From: CANMXU01 sp052030545
GTDB lineage: Bacteria > Pseudomonadota > Gammaproteobacteria > Enterobacterales > Alteromonadaceae
Direction of reading: 5' to 3'
DNA: 64,000 bases
Assembly: GCF_052030545.1 (NCBI RefSeq)
Contig: NZ_JBPDIH010000003.1
Location: 558,001-622,000 of the forward strand
The position numbers were made by a program, and so were the translations under genes. How positions within the stretch are numbered: position 1 is the stretch's first letter; each line of letters begins with the position of its first letter. The notes beneath the pieces were generated by a model. That model was not told the origin of the DNA and searched no databases. It was given only the letters and a program-made list of their open reading frames with translations. Below are positions 17,463 through 25,729 of this stretch, piece by piece.

Positions 17463-18671
17463 TTAACTTTTTAGCTCAGCTTTTGCCTCAATGAACGCCA
17501 CCAACTGCTTAGCCACTTCATGTTTGCTGGCTAAAGCAATGTCATGTTTATCATCGGCAGTAAAAACGGTAATGGCATTATCTGAGCTATTAAAGCCTTG
17601 ACCAGCTTTAGAGACATCATTGGCAGCGATCATGTCTAAGTTTTTGTTGCGTAATTTACCAAGCGCATATTGCTCAACATCTTGGGTTTCTGCGGCAAAA
17701 CCAACCGTAAACGGCTTATTTGCCAATTGCGCGACATCGGCAACAATATCGGGGTTTTTCACCAAATTAATTTTCATTGAGTCTTGGCCAGCTTGTTTTT
17801 TAATTTTCTGCTCGGCAATATTCTCAACTCGATAATCAGCAACCGCCGCGCAGGCAATAAACACGGTTGCAGACTCTGCCATTTTCATCGCTTGTTGATG
17901 CATTTGCACTGCACTTTCTACGTTAATTAGCTGACAAGCACTTGGCGCAGTAATGCCAACAGGGCCGCTAATTAATGTCACTTTAGCACCAGCATTCAGC
18001 GCGGCCTGTGCAATAGCATAACCCATTTTACCTGAGCTATGGTTAGAAATATAACGTACCGGATCAATTGCTTCTCGGGTAGGCCCTGCGGTGATCACCC
18101 AATGTTGGTTAGCTAAACTTTTAACCGAGAAAAACTCGCAGGTTTTACTGACAATATCGTCAACTTCAAGCATTCGACCTTTACCAATATCACCACAAGC
18201 TTGCTCACCTTCGGCGGGCCCCCAAAGGGTTATATCGCGTGCGGCAATAGTATTAATATTGGCTTGAGTCGCTTTTGCATGCCACATTTGTTGATTCATT
18301 GCCGGGCATACAACAATAGGTGCAGCCGTTGCTAAGCATAAAGTGCTTAACAAATCGTTGGCTAGCCCTGCGGCAAGTTTGGCAATAACATCGGCGGTGG
18401 TTGGAGCAATTAACAGTAAATCAGCCCATTTGGCTAACTCAATATGTCCCATCGCTAATTCTGCTTGTGGGTCGAGTAAGCTGTCAGATACCGCGTTAGC
18501 CGAAACTGCCTGCAAGGTTAATGGCGTAATAAACGCTTTGGCACCTTCGGTCATCACAACACGCACATTGGCGCCATGATCTTTTAAACGACGGACTAAT
18601 TCTGGGGTTTTATATGCGGCGATGCCCCCGGTAATACCAAGAACAATATTTTTGTCCTGAAGAATCTGCAT
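17463..18671 (-). CDS. coaBC: CoaBC, bifunctional phosphopantothenoylcysteine synthetase/decarboxylase
   Basis: A 402-residue flavoprotein of coenzyme A synthesis, joining cysteine to 4'-phosphopantothenate and then decarboxylating it. The N-terminal CoaC flavin domain has GITGGIAAYKTPELVRRLKD, the His-containing GHIELAKWAD and the substrate-binding PAMNQQMW. The C-terminal CoaB domain begins near residue 188 with ITAGPTREAIDPVRYISNHS and ends with the KNPDIVADVA and GFAAETQD motifs. Complete length. Transcribed away from radC. Confidence 0.97.
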   Translation of the reverse strand: MQILQDKNIVLGITGGIAAYKTPELVRRLKDHGANVRVVMTEGAKAFITPLTLQAVSANAVSDSLLDPQAELAMGHIELAKWADLLLIAPTTADVIAKLAAGLANDLLSTLCLATAAPIVVCPAMNQQMWHAKATQANINTIAARDITLWGPAEGEQACGDIGKGRMLEVDDIVSKTCEFFSVKSLANQHWVITAGPTREAIDPVRYISNHSSGKMGYAIAQAALNAGAKVTLISGPVGITAPSACQLINVESAVQMHQQAMKMAESATVFIACAAVADYRVENIAEQKIKKQAGQDSMKINLVKNPDIVADVAQLANKPFTVGFAAETQDVEQYALGKLRNKNLDMIAANDVSKAGQGFNSSDNAITVFTADDKHDIALASKHEVAKQLVAFIEAKAELKS

Positions 18672-18831
18672 AAACTGCTAATCTTAATAATATTTGCCGA
18701 TAAGATACCATTATTGTTTAGGGGATTAAACCTGATCAGGTATTCGGACAATTGATATATTGCAAATAAATTGCAACGCGTTTGCGAGAATGCAAATTTT
18801 AAATCAATAAAAACCACACAAGGATGTGACT

Positions 18832-19506
18832 ATGTTAAAAGACTGGCCAAGTGGCGAACGCCCACGTGAAAAACTACTAACGCTAGGCGCACAAAGCCTA
18901 AGCGATGCTGAATTATTAGCCATTTTTCTGCGTACCGGAGTGAAAGGCTTAAACGTGGTAGAGCTTGCCAGAGAGTTGCTAAGTAACTTTGGTAGCATTG
19001 CTGGTATTTATCGCGCCAATCAACAAACATTTTGCCAACAACACGGCATTGGCCTTGCTAAATATGTGCAACTACAAGCCTGTTTAGAAATGTCTAAACG
19101 ATACCTGTCTGAAGAGATGCAACAAGGTTGTGCATTAACTTCATCACAAGCAACCAAAAACTATTTGATCAGTGAACTGCGAAATGAAACACGCGAAGTA
19201 TTTGCGGTGTTGCTGCTCGATAACCAACATCAAGTCCTACACTTTGAGCGTTTATTTTTTGGCACCATAGACGCCGCTGCTGTTTATCCACGTATCGTTA
19301 TCGAAAAAGCACTCGAGCACCACGCAGCTGCCGTTATTCTCACCCATAACCACCCGTCAGGAGTAGCGGAGTCGAGCATTGCCGATCAACAAATTACCCA
19401 ACGCTTAACCAAAGCATTACAACTGATTGATATTCGTGTACTCGATCACATAATTGTTGCTGGTCACCAGTGTTATTCTTTTGCTGAACACGGCGAATTA
19501 AGCTGA
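18832..19506 (+). CDS. radC: RadC family JAB-domain protein
   Basis: A 224-residue protein with an N-terminal helix-hairpin-helix region and a C-terminal JAB/MPN metalloprotease-like domain. The metal motif THNHPSGVAESSIAD (HxHPSG...D) is intact. The family was first linked to recombination-dependent growth in E. coli, but its biochemical function is unsettled. ATG 18832 has AAGGA 7 bases upstream; an in-frame GTG at 18826 lies too close to it. Divergent from coaBC, the usual arrangement in gammaproteobacteria. Confidence 0.95.
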   Translation: MLKDWPSGERPREKLLTLGAQSLSDAELLAIFLRTGVKGLNVVELARELLSNFGSIAGIYRANQQTFCQQHGIGLAKYVQLQACLEMSKRYLSEEMQQGCALTSSQATKNYLISELRNETREVFAVLLLDNQHQVLHFERLFFGTIDAAAVYPRIVIEKALEHHAAAVILTHNHPSGVAESSIADQQITQRLTKALQLIDIRVLDHIIVAGHQCYSFAEHGELS

Positions 19507-19667
19507 CAATGTAAAACAATGGTTATCAAGTAAGTCTTGATTAGCTAAGCAAAAGATGGCTTTTCACGCTAAAAAAGTTGCAAGAACACAAAATGACAGT
19601 TAGTTTTACAGATAAACACACTTTACCTTAACCATTGTTGTGTTACCGAACCTAAAAGGATTATCTA

Positions 19668-19979
19668 ATGACAAACAGTAGTATAGATGAAACTGAACGT
19701 AGAAAATCGTTTCGCATTGATATGGAAAAAGAGTTAGTCGATATCGTTTGGACCGACAGCAATGGCAATCAGCGGCAGAAAAAAATTGCCTGTTTAGACT
19801 TCTCTCGTGGCGGTTTGAGACTAGATTGCGACCAAGCAATAGACGCAAATACCGCGGTAACTGTGGTATTTAAGCAAGCCGCAGCCAAAAGCCAAACGCT
19901 AGATGGCAAAGTACTGCGTTGTATACAACAAGACAGTGGCTGGTTTGAAATTGCCTTAGTATTAGTCGATCGCGATTAG
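19668..19979 (+). CDS. PilZ-domain c-di-GMP-binding protein
   Basis: A 103-residue stand-alone PilZ domain. Both c-di-GMP contact motifs are intact: RxxxR (R12 to R16, in RRKSFR) and DxSxxG (D44, S46, G49 in LDFSRGG). Such single-domain proteins act as diffusible c-di-GMP effectors on motility, pili or polysaccharide machinery. The target is not evident. It sits 80 bases upstream of a ParA/ribbon-helix-helix pair in the same direction, which may or may not be functional. Confidence 0.9.
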   Translation: MTNSSIDETERRKSFRIDMEKELVDIVWTDSNGNQRQKKIACLDFSRGGLRLDCDQAIDANTAVTVVFKQAAAKSQTLDGKVLRCIQQDSGWFEIALVLVDRD

Positions 19980-20001
19980 TATTAATATTTCAACTATACT
20001 G

Positions 20002-20015
20002 ATAGCACTTGCTAT
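20002..20015 (+). promoter_or_regulatory. Inverted repeat before parA-like gene
   Basis: ATAGC/GCTAT with a 4-base spacer, about 45 bases before the parA-like start and overlapping AT-rich promoter-like sequence (TATACT, GCTATAA). It could be an operator for the ribbon-helix-helix partner, but the repeat is short. Confidence 0.3.
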
Positions 20016-20059
20016 AAACAACGTTGACCCTAAATTGAGTAGTAGAAGGAATTAACAAC

Positions 20060-20728
20060 ATGATGATATTAGTTGGTGGCGAAAAAGGTGGTAGCGGTAA
20101 AAGTTGCCTCGCCCAAAACTTAGCTGTCTTTTTTGCTAGCAAAAAAAATGCAATTGTATTGATGGTTGATTGTGACCCACAACGCACTACCTCTGACTGG
20201 ATACAAGCGAGAAATGGTGACCCATCGTTACCGGCAATTAACTGTATTCAGCTTTACGGAAAGATTCGCAACGATTTACTTAGCCTTAATCAACATTATG
20301 ACTACGTAATAGTTGATTGTGGCGGTCAAGATAACCTCGCTTTACGTGCCGCGATGTCGGTTGCCGATCATGTACTTATTCCGCTAAGACCGAAACGTCG
20401 CGATTTAAAAACTGTTCCTCATATGGAAGACATGCTCAGCACCTGTAAAATGGTGAATCCCAAAATGTTAGCATCGTTTGTTATTACTCAGTGTCCGTCA
20501 TTACCTAATCAAGCAGGGCGCATTATTGAAGCAAAAGAAGTCTGTAGTTCATTTGGTATTAACGTGTTAAATGCGGTTACATACAACAGAAACGTTTATG
20601 ATGATAGCGAAGAGCAAGGTTCATCGGTAATTGAAATAGAGCCAGAAGGTAAAGCGGCACTGGAAATGATCGCAATTGCTGAAGAATTATTGGCCATGAA
20701 ACCGGACAATTCGCATGAGTTTAACTGA
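20060..20728 (+). CDS. Small ParA-family (MinD/ParA-like) ATPase
   Basis: A 222-residue ATPase with no N-terminal DNA-binding domain, as in type Ib plasmid ParA (ParF) and orphan chromosomal ParA proteins. The deviant Walker A KGGSGKS spans residues 9-15, Walker A-prime is VDCDPQ and Walker B is YVIVDCGG. Such ATPases position DNA or protein cargo by cycling on the nucleoid. Its 3' end overlaps the ribbon-helix-helix gene by 14 bases, implying coupled expression. It is distinct from soj-spo0J and from the flagellar FlhG. Cargo is unknown. Confidence 0.87.
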   Translation: MMILVGGEKGGSGKSCLAQNLAVFFASKKNAIVLMVDCDPQRTTSDWIQARNGDPSLPAINCIQLYGKIRNDLLSLNQHYDYVIVDCGGQDNLALRAAMSVADHVLIPLRPKRRDLKTVPHMEDMLSTCKMVNPKMLASFVITQCPSLPNQAGRIIEAKEVCSSFGINVLNAVTYNRNVYDDSEEQGSSVIEIEPEGKAALEMIAIAEELLAMKPDNSHEFN

Positions 20729-21188
20729 TTTAAAAAAATCGTCTGACGATAAAGGTAAAAAGAAAAAATTTACTGTCGATGAATTCATTTCAGATTCAGA
20801 AAACTACGCCAAAGGCTCACCTGAAATTGTCAGTAGTGACGTTGCCAAACAACACGACTTAGCCAAAGCAATAGAAGGCGCTCGTGCATTAGTGGAACGA
20901 CGCGCCGAGCAAGAGCGCTTAGGCATCAAGGCAAGTAATAAAAAGATCAGCTCGAAAAAAGTCACTAAGATCAAAAAATCGCCAGCTAAACCTCGCGATC
21001 CAAACAAGAAAAAGCCATTTCGACATGCCACATTTACCCTAAGCGAAGAAGTGATTGCCCAGCTGCAATTTTTAGCCAACGAAACGGGCTTAGCTAAATC
21101 GCACATTGTCCGTATTTTAATTAATGAATTAGACGACCAAGAAAAAGTTGAACAGCTAAAACAATCGCTCGATGATAAACTAGATTAG
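20715..21188 (+). CDS. Ribbon-helix-helix partner protein of the ParA-like ATPase
   Basis: A 157-residue basic protein. A disordered Lys-rich N-terminal and middle part (about 1-100, with KKISSKKVTKIKKSPAKP) leads into a C-terminal ribbon-helix-helix fold (about 103-142: FRHATFTLSEEVIAQLQFLA, then a helix with LAKSHIVRILINEL). This resembles ParG-type centromere-binding proteins paired with ParF, where the flexible N-terminus stimulates the ATPase, but the tail here is much longer. It overlaps the parA-like gene. Function inferred only. Confidence 0.75.
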   Translation: MSLTDLKKSSDDKGKKKKFTVDEFISDSENYAKGSPEIVSSDVAKQHDLAKAIEGARALVERRAEQERLGIKASNKKISSKKVTKIKKSPAKPRDPNKKKPFRHATFTLSEEVIAQLQFLANETGLAKSHIVRILINELDDQEKVEQLKQSLDDKLD

Positions 21189-21226
21189 TTCGCAACGTGA
21201 AAATTACGCAATAAATTGCTATTAAA

Positions 21227-21258
21227 GCCATTACAGTTATCCGTAATGGCTTTTTATT
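21227..21258 (+). terminator. Terminator after the parA/ribbon-helix-helix operon
   Basis: An 8-bp stem GCCATTAC/GTAATGGC with an 8-base loop is followed by TTTTTATTT, 38 bases downstream of the last stop codon. A classic Rho-independent form. Confidence 0.88.
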
Positions 21259-21528
21259 TCCCTCAAAATAGATAAAATTTGCACCGTTACCTATCACTTA
21301 AGTCGCTATTTCAAGCTACGCAGTGGCGAATAATCAGACAAAAATTATCCCTAGTGACAGGCAAACTGCACGAGGATCCGCCAATGTGACCATTAAATCG
21401 GCGTAAAAAGTTGCAAAAAAGCACATGTTTTGTTCGTTTTTGGCTTGATAACCTATTGATATTAAATATTTTTGCAAAGACTTTAGCGATAAATATGATA
21501 AAGACTAGCATTAGCTTTTCACTTTCAC
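21259..21528. other. Intergenic region without a supported gene
   Basis: About 270 bases of AT-rich sequence before the rpmB promoter. A 76-codon minus-strand frame covers it (21311-21541) but has no ribosome site or recognisable domain. I see nothing else in it. Confidence 0.4.
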
Positions 21529-21534
21529 TATAAT
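21506..21534 (+). promoter_or_regulatory. Promoter of rpmB-rpmG
   Basis: A perfect TATAAT (-10, 21529-21534) lies 80 bases before rpmB. The -35 candidate at 17-base spacing (TAGCAT) is poor. The leader after it contains a CCCGAG/CTTGGG stem that may have a regulatory role. Confidence 0.55.
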
Positions 21535-21614
21535 ATGCCACCTTTTTCAGGATCCCGAGGCGACGGTCTTGGGGAAATATAGCTCGAGCTGAAATTAATT
21601 TTGGAGTGACTCAC

Positions 21615-21851
21615 ATGTCTAAAGTTTGCCAAGTAACAGGCAAAAAACCAGTCGTAGGGAACAACCGTTCTCACGCAAGAAACGCGACTCGTCGTCGTTT
21701 CTTACCTAACCTTCAATCTCACCGTTTTTGGGTTGAGAGTGAAAACCGTTTCGTTAAATTACGTTTAACTCCGAAAGGAATGCGTATTATCGATAAAAAA
21801 GGTATTGATGCAGTTTTAACTGACATTCGTGCCCGTGGCGAAAAAGTTTAA
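21615..21851 (+). CDS. rpmB: Ribosomal protein bL28
   Basis: A 78-residue protein of the large ribosomal subunit. MSKVCQVTGKKPVVGNNRSH, followed by the Arg-rich RNATRRRFLPNLQSHRFW stretch, is diagnostic of bL28. The ATG at 21615 has GGAG at normal distance; a frame extension to 21606 is not needed. Followed after 9 bases by rpmG, the standard pair. Confidence 0.98.
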   Translation: MSKVCQVTGKKPVVGNNRSHARNATRRRFLPNLQSHRFWVESENRFVKLRLTPKGMRIIDKKGIDAVLTDIRARGEKV

Positions 21852-21860
21852 GGAATCATC

Positions 21861-22016
21861 ATGCGTGATAAAATTCGTTTAGTTTCTAGCGCTGGTACAG
21901 GTCATTTTTATACTACTGATAAGAATAAAAAGACCATGCCAGAGAAAATGGAAATCAAAAAGTTTGATCCTAAAGCACGTAAACACGTGATTTATAAAGA
22001 AGCTAAAATCAAGTAA
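21861..22016 (+). CDS. rpmG: Ribosomal protein bL33
   Basis: A 51-residue protein of the large ribosomal subunit. MRDKIRLVSSAGTGHFYTTD, KNKKTMPEKMEIKKFDPKAR and KHVIYKEAKIK match bL33 throughout. The zinc-binding Cys pairs of the C+ form are absent, so this is the zinc-independent type usual in gammaproteobacteria. GGA precedes ATG. Second gene of the rpmBG operon, with a strong terminator immediately after. Confidence 0.98.
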   Translation: MRDKIRLVSSAGTGHFYTTDKNKKTMPEKMEIKKFDPKARKHVIYKEAKIK

Positions 22017-22032
22017 TTGATAGCTTTTGTAA

Positions 22033-22059
22033 AAACCCGGTCTTTACCGGGTTTTTTAT
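22033..22059 (+). terminator. Terminator of rpmB-rpmG
   Basis: ACCCGGT/ACCGGGT stem with a CTTT loop, followed by TTTTTTATT, 17 bases after the rpmG stop. A strong Rho-independent form. Confidence 0.92.
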
Positions 22060-22113
22060 TGCCTAAAATTTCGTATCATAGCGCTATTCATTATTTTAAC
22101 CAGTACCGCGGTC

Positions 22114-22602
22114 ATGAAACTTTCAAAAGCAGCATGGAACAATGTCATTATCTTTTCGGTTATGGGCATGATTCTACTGATCAACCTGAACAGCCAAGAC
22201 ACATCTAACACTGCCCAAGATAATGCGTCTGCCAGTGAAATCGCCCTGCTGACAGAGCAACAACATATTCTCACCTTAGCGGTAAACCAAGAGTTTCTTA
22301 TTGAACGCATTGGCAAATCATGGCGAGCAACGCCGGAAAAGCTCAGTGAACAAGCGATAGAGCAAATGGTACTGGCTTGGCAACAAAATAGCGGCGTACC
22401 GCTAGCAACAGCGCCAGTGGTCATTGCTGAAAATGCCACTAGAGTCACCATTGAACTGGCCGGCGAACAAGCACCGCTTGTCTATAGTTTATATTTAACT
22501 GAGCAAGTATTGCTTGTTTATCACCATAACCAAGATATTTGGCTACAATTACCGAAAGTTATCGACCAACAACTGTTGCCTGCCAACATCTTTTTTGAAT
22601 AA
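22114..22602 (+). CDS. Conserved membrane-anchored protein of unknown function
   Basis: A 162-residue protein with one N-terminal membrane helix (NVIIFSVMGMILLINL, about 10-25) and a soluble, probably periplasmic, domain of about 130 residues. I do not recognise a named family. Hydrophobic strands such as VTIELAGEQAPLVYSLYLTE suggest a mixed alpha/beta domain. It lies between rpmG and an ATP-grasp gene, 33 bases ahead of the latter and in the same direction, so it is probably in one transcript with the ATP-grasp gene and mutM. No catalytic motif is visible. Confidence 0.8.
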   Translation: MKLSKAAWNNVIIFSVMGMILLINLNSQDTSNTAQDNASASEIALLTEQQHILTLAVNQEFLIERIGKSWRATPEKLSEQAIEQMVLAWQQNSGVPLATAPVVIAENATRVTIELAGEQAPLVYSLYLTEQVLLVYHHNQDIWLQLPKVIDQQLLPANIFFE

Positions 22603-22635
22603 CATCTCGACTCACCATATTTTTTAGGATCTCTG

Positions 22636-23514
22636 ATGAATAAATGCGCAATATTAACCATGGACTGCTTAGATGACTTTGAAGCCTATGATGAACTTAT
22701 TATCGCACCGCTTGCGCAACTCGGCTGGCAAGCAAGCATGGTTTCATGGCGTGATAGCACGGTAAACTGGAATGATTACCAGGCGGTCATTATTCGCTCG
22801 CCTTGGGACTATCAAGACGATGCACCGGCATTTCTTGAAGTATTAAAAAATATCGAGCAGTCATCAGCACATTTAGAAAACAACTTAGCGACAGTCGCTT
22901 GGAATATTGATAAGTCTTATTTAAAAGCACTTGCAGCAAACAACGTCGCTATTGTGCCAACGTTATGGCCAGAAACGTTTAATGAACAAGATCTTAGTCA
23001 GTACTTTAAGCATTTTGGTGTAGAACAACTTATTTTAAAACCTCGCATCAGCGCCAATGCCGACAATACCTACTGGCTGAAAAAAGAAAGTTATCAATCA
23101 AAGCTGCCAGAATTAAACAAGGTGTTTAATAGCACAGACTTTATGGCGCAGCCTTTTATTGAAAATATTCTTAAAGAGGGTGAATATTCGTTGTTTTATT
23201 TTAATGGTCAGTACAGTCATGCCATTTTGAAAACCCCAAAAAACAATGATTTTCGTGTACAAGAAGAACACGGTGGCACGTTAAAAACCATCACGCCAGA
23301 AGCGCAATTAACCCGCTGTGCTGAAAACGCTATGTCGGCGATTGAACAAACCAACGGCATGCCACTGTATGCCAGGGTAGACTTTGTTCGTTACCAAAAC
23401 AGCTTTGTTTTAATGGAAGCGGAGCTTATTGAGCCGTCGCTATATTTTAATATGGATCCAGCGTCACCACAGCGTTTCGCGCAAGCGTTTGTTAAGCGCA
23501 TGGAGCAATTATAA
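22636..23514 (+). CDS. ATP-grasp domain enzyme (RimK/GshB-like)
   Basis: A 292-residue protein of the ATP-grasp superfamily, nearest in form to the RimK/glutathione-synthetase and DcsG (O-ureido-D-serine cyclo-ligase) group. An N-terminal pre-ATP-grasp region (RSPWDYQDDAPAFLEVL) is followed by a nucleotide-binding lysine region (LILKPRISANADNTYW) and a C-terminal metal site (ARVDFVRYQNSFVLMEAELI, EPSLYF). It probably joins a carboxylate to an amine or similar nucleophile, but the substrate cannot be read from sequence. Its stop codon is adjacent to the mutM ATG, so the two are likely co-translated. Confidence 0.82.
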   Translation: MNKCAILTMDCLDDFEAYDELIIAPLAQLGWQASMVSWRDSTVNWNDYQAVIIRSPWDYQDDAPAFLEVLKNIEQSSAHLENNLATVAWNIDKSYLKALAANNVAIVPTLWPETFNEQDLSQYFKHFGVEQLILKPRISANADNTYWLKKESYQSKLPELNKVFNSTDFMAQPFIENILKEGEYSLFYFNGQYSHAILKTPKNNDFRVQEEHGGTLKTITPEAQLTRCAENAMSAIEQTNGMPLYARVDFVRYQNSFVLMEAELIEPSLYFNMDPASPQRFAQAFVKRMEQL

Positions 23515-24330
23515 ATGCCTGAATTACCAGAAGTCGAAGTATGTCGATTAGGCATTAGCCCTCATGTACTTAAGCAAAAAGTTGCCAAGGTAACGGTACG
23601 TAATCGCCAGCTTAGGTGGCTCATTCCTGAAGAGGTAAGCACTTTAGTTGGGCAAACGGTTGAATCGGTAGAGCGACGTTCAAAATATTTGTTATTGCGC
23701 CTACAAACCGGCACCTTGCTAATACACTTGGGCATGTCGGGCACCATTCGAGTGATTGATAAAAATACAGCAGTGGCTAAGCATGACCACTTTGATTTAG
23801 TGCTTGAGAACAACAAAGCATTGCGCTTAAACGATCCACGCCGTTTTGGTGCGGTATTGTTTTTCCCTGAGCATATCGACGAACAAGGCTTGCTGGCCAA
23901 ACTTGGTCCTGAGCCATTAACCGACGAGTTTAACGCTGACTATTTATTTGCCAAAGCCAAGAACCGCAAAGTGCCAATTAAAACTTTTTTAATGAATAAT
24001 CAGGTGGTTGTTGGCGTCGGGAATATTTATGCCAACGAAGCATTATTTAAAGCAGGCATCTTGCCAACAGCGCTTACCGGCACGATTTCAAAAAAACGCT
24101 TCGAGCAGCTTACCGCTATCATTAAGCAAGTACTTAGCGATGCGATAAAGCAGGGCGGTACCACCTTAAAAGATTTTACCCAAGCAGACGGTCGTCCGGG
24201 GTATTTTGCGCAAAAATTACAGGTTTATGGTCGAGCAGGAAAAAAATGTTTGGCCTGTGAAACGATATTAGAGGAAGTAAGGCAAAGCAATCGCAGCTCG
24301 GTATTTTGCCCTAACTGTCAAAATAATTAA
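23515..24330 (+). CDS. mutM: MutM (Fpg), formamidopyrimidine-DNA glycosylase
   Basis: A 271-residue base-excision repair glycosylase/AP lyase that removes 8-oxoguanine. The mature N-terminus PELPEVE supplies the catalytic Pro2 and Glu3. The helix-two-turn-helix region (VVVGVGNIYANEALFKAGI) and the C-terminal four-Cys zinc finger (CLAC, then CPNC) are intact. ATG directly follows the stop of the ATP-grasp gene. In related genomes mutM is next to coaD; here an AT-rich insert separates them. Confidence 0.98.
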   Translation: MPELPEVEVCRLGISPHVLKQKVAKVTVRNRQLRWLIPEEVSTLVGQTVESVERRSKYLLLRLQTGTLLIHLGMSGTIRVIDKNTAVAKHDHFDLVLENNKALRLNDPRRFGAVLFFPEHIDEQGLLAKLGPEPLTDEFNADYLFAKAKNRKVPIKTFLMNNQVVVGVGNIYANEALFKAGILPTALTGTISKKRFEQLTAIIKQVLSDAIKQGGTTLKDFTQADGRPGYFAQKLQVYGRAGKKCLACETILEEVRQSNRSSVFCPNCQNN

Positions 24331-24543
24331 AGTTACCAGTAAAAATTATCATTAAACTTCCTGTTTTCCACTTTTTCACTTGAACCGTACTAAATTCTTT
24401 ACAAATAAATATCATAGATTTTAGCTATAATTTTACTTTGTTACGTAACTTCTCTAATTTTGTAATCTAGCTTTGGTCAAGGATGAATTAAGCTATCTAA
24501 TCTATCCTTCCAATATATTTTTCAATTATTTCAAGGAAGATAA

Positions 24544-25356
24544 ATGGTAAAATTATTTTTAGTTTCACTTATATTTATGGTCAACCTTTTTAACATAAAT
24601 TCTAGCTATGCAGCAAAGCTTTTGGTATGCAATTCATGCGAAACCTATATGCAAGCAGTTAATACAGCTTCCAATGTTTTAAAATCTTCCAACAAATTTT
24701 CTGGGAATATCTTTGTTGGAAATATACAAGACAACGTTAATTATGGCTTTTATGTATCACCTGGCGGTAAAGGAGATGAAGGTGAAAAAAGTTCAGGAAT
24801 TAATATAGTATCGATACCTGTTAATGCTTATGCACAAGCTGAATTTTCCGCTTTAAGTGAATCTCAATTATATGTGTTGTCTAGGAAAGCTATAGACGTT
24901 CCTGCCGATTCTGGTTTTAAGTCAGCATGGGATATTGCTCAAGTTCCTGCTAATCGGGATTTATTTGATGCCTGGTTTGAAGAAAATCACTCTTTTAAGT
25001 ATTGGAGTACGTGGACAGCATCATCCTTTGGAAGTATTCTTTTTTCACCACTGGCTGGTATAGAGATACAGTTTACATTTTCAGATGGTAGTCAAATTAT
25101 CATGTCAGCTCCTATGCTTGCTAATGCTGTTGCTAAGTTTACTTATTTAGATAATTCTGCTTCGATAGATAATAATAGAATTCCCGATGCAGGGACTGAA
25201 ATTTCAGGTGGCTATATTTTCAATGATCAAGCCGCGATGGATGAATTTGTGAATGCTGCACTTACATATGGAATAGAGGTTTCTTTTAATACTTCTGGCG
25301 GTGGTACATGCCCCCCAGGTTATGTTTGTTACATTACGGTTAATGACTCTCAATAG
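24544..25356 (+). CDS. Secreted protein of unknown function in AT-rich insert
   Basis: A 270-residue protein I do not recognise. It has a signal peptide (MVKLFLVSLIFMVNLFNINS, cleavage near SYA|AKL). A CxxC pair right after it (CNSCETYMQAV) and a second Cys pair near the C-terminus (TCPPGYVCYITV) suggest disulphides. In between it is rich in Ser, Asn, Ala and aromatic residues. Codon and base use are clearly more AT-rich than in the flanking mutM and coaD, a sign of acquired DNA. Followed 29 bases later by a small membrane protein gene and a strong terminator. Confidence 0.75.
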   Translation: MVKLFLVSLIFMVNLFNINSSYAAKLLVCNSCETYMQAVNTASNVLKSSNKFSGNIFVGNIQDNVNYGFYVSPGGKGDEGEKSSGINIVSIPVNAYAQAEFSALSESQLYVLSRKAIDVPADSGFKSAWDIAQVPANRDLFDAWFEENHSFKYWSTWTASSFGSILFSPLAGIEIQFTFSDGSQIIMSAPMLANAVAKFTYLDNSASIDNNRIPDAGTEISGGYIFNDQAAMDEFVNAALTYGIEVSFNTSGGGTCPPGYVCYITVNDSQ

Positions 25357-25385
25357 TATTATCAATTTAATAGTAGGTAAATTGT

Positions 25386-25607
25386 ATGAATTTATTTGAA
25401 ATGATTCGTCAAGGTGAAATTTCTTTTTTTTCTGCCTTTATAGTAATAGAAATGGTAGTTGTTTCTATAATTTGCTTTATGCTTGCAAAAGATAAGCAAA
25501 GAAACTTAGTGGTTGCATCTGTTCTGGGGATAATACCAATTGTTAATGTACTTATCTGCTTTTATTATATCGGGGTTAGTAAAAAAATAATGCTTGCTAA
25601 TAAGTAA
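25386..25607 (+). CDS. Small two-helix membrane protein of unknown function
   Basis: A 73-residue protein with two membrane helices (about 14-35 and 42-63) separated by KDKQRNLVV. No family recognised. It shares the AT-rich composition of the upstream secreted protein gene, lies 29 bases after it and shares its terminator, so the two probably form one transcription unit. GTAAATTGT precedes the ATG and no strong ribosome site is visible. Confidence 0.6.
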   Translation: MNLFEMIRQGEISFFSAFIVIEMVVVSIICFMLAKDKQRNLVVASVLGIIPIVNVLICFYYIGVSKKIMLANK

Positions 25608-25636
25608 TATTATTTTTGTTTGATATCTATTAATCA

Positions 25637-25677
25637 ATAGACCTAGTATTACCTTAAGTACTAGGTCTATATTTTTT
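25637..25677 (+). terminator. Terminator of the two-gene insert
   Basis: A perfect 12-bp stem (ATAGACCTAGTA/TACTAGGTCTAT) with a 10-base loop, followed by a run of six T. It closes the unknown two-gene unit and lies just before the convergent coaD. Confidence 0.9.
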
Positions 25678-25729
25678 AAAAAGAAAGTAGCTATAAATTA
25701 ATAGTCTATCAATACAATGCTTAACCAAA

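Noticed and set aside
21311..21541. Minus-strand open frame of 76 codons before rpmB
   Set aside because: It runs against the rpmB promoter, has no ribosome site, and shows a Cys/Arg-rich composition typical of chance frames.
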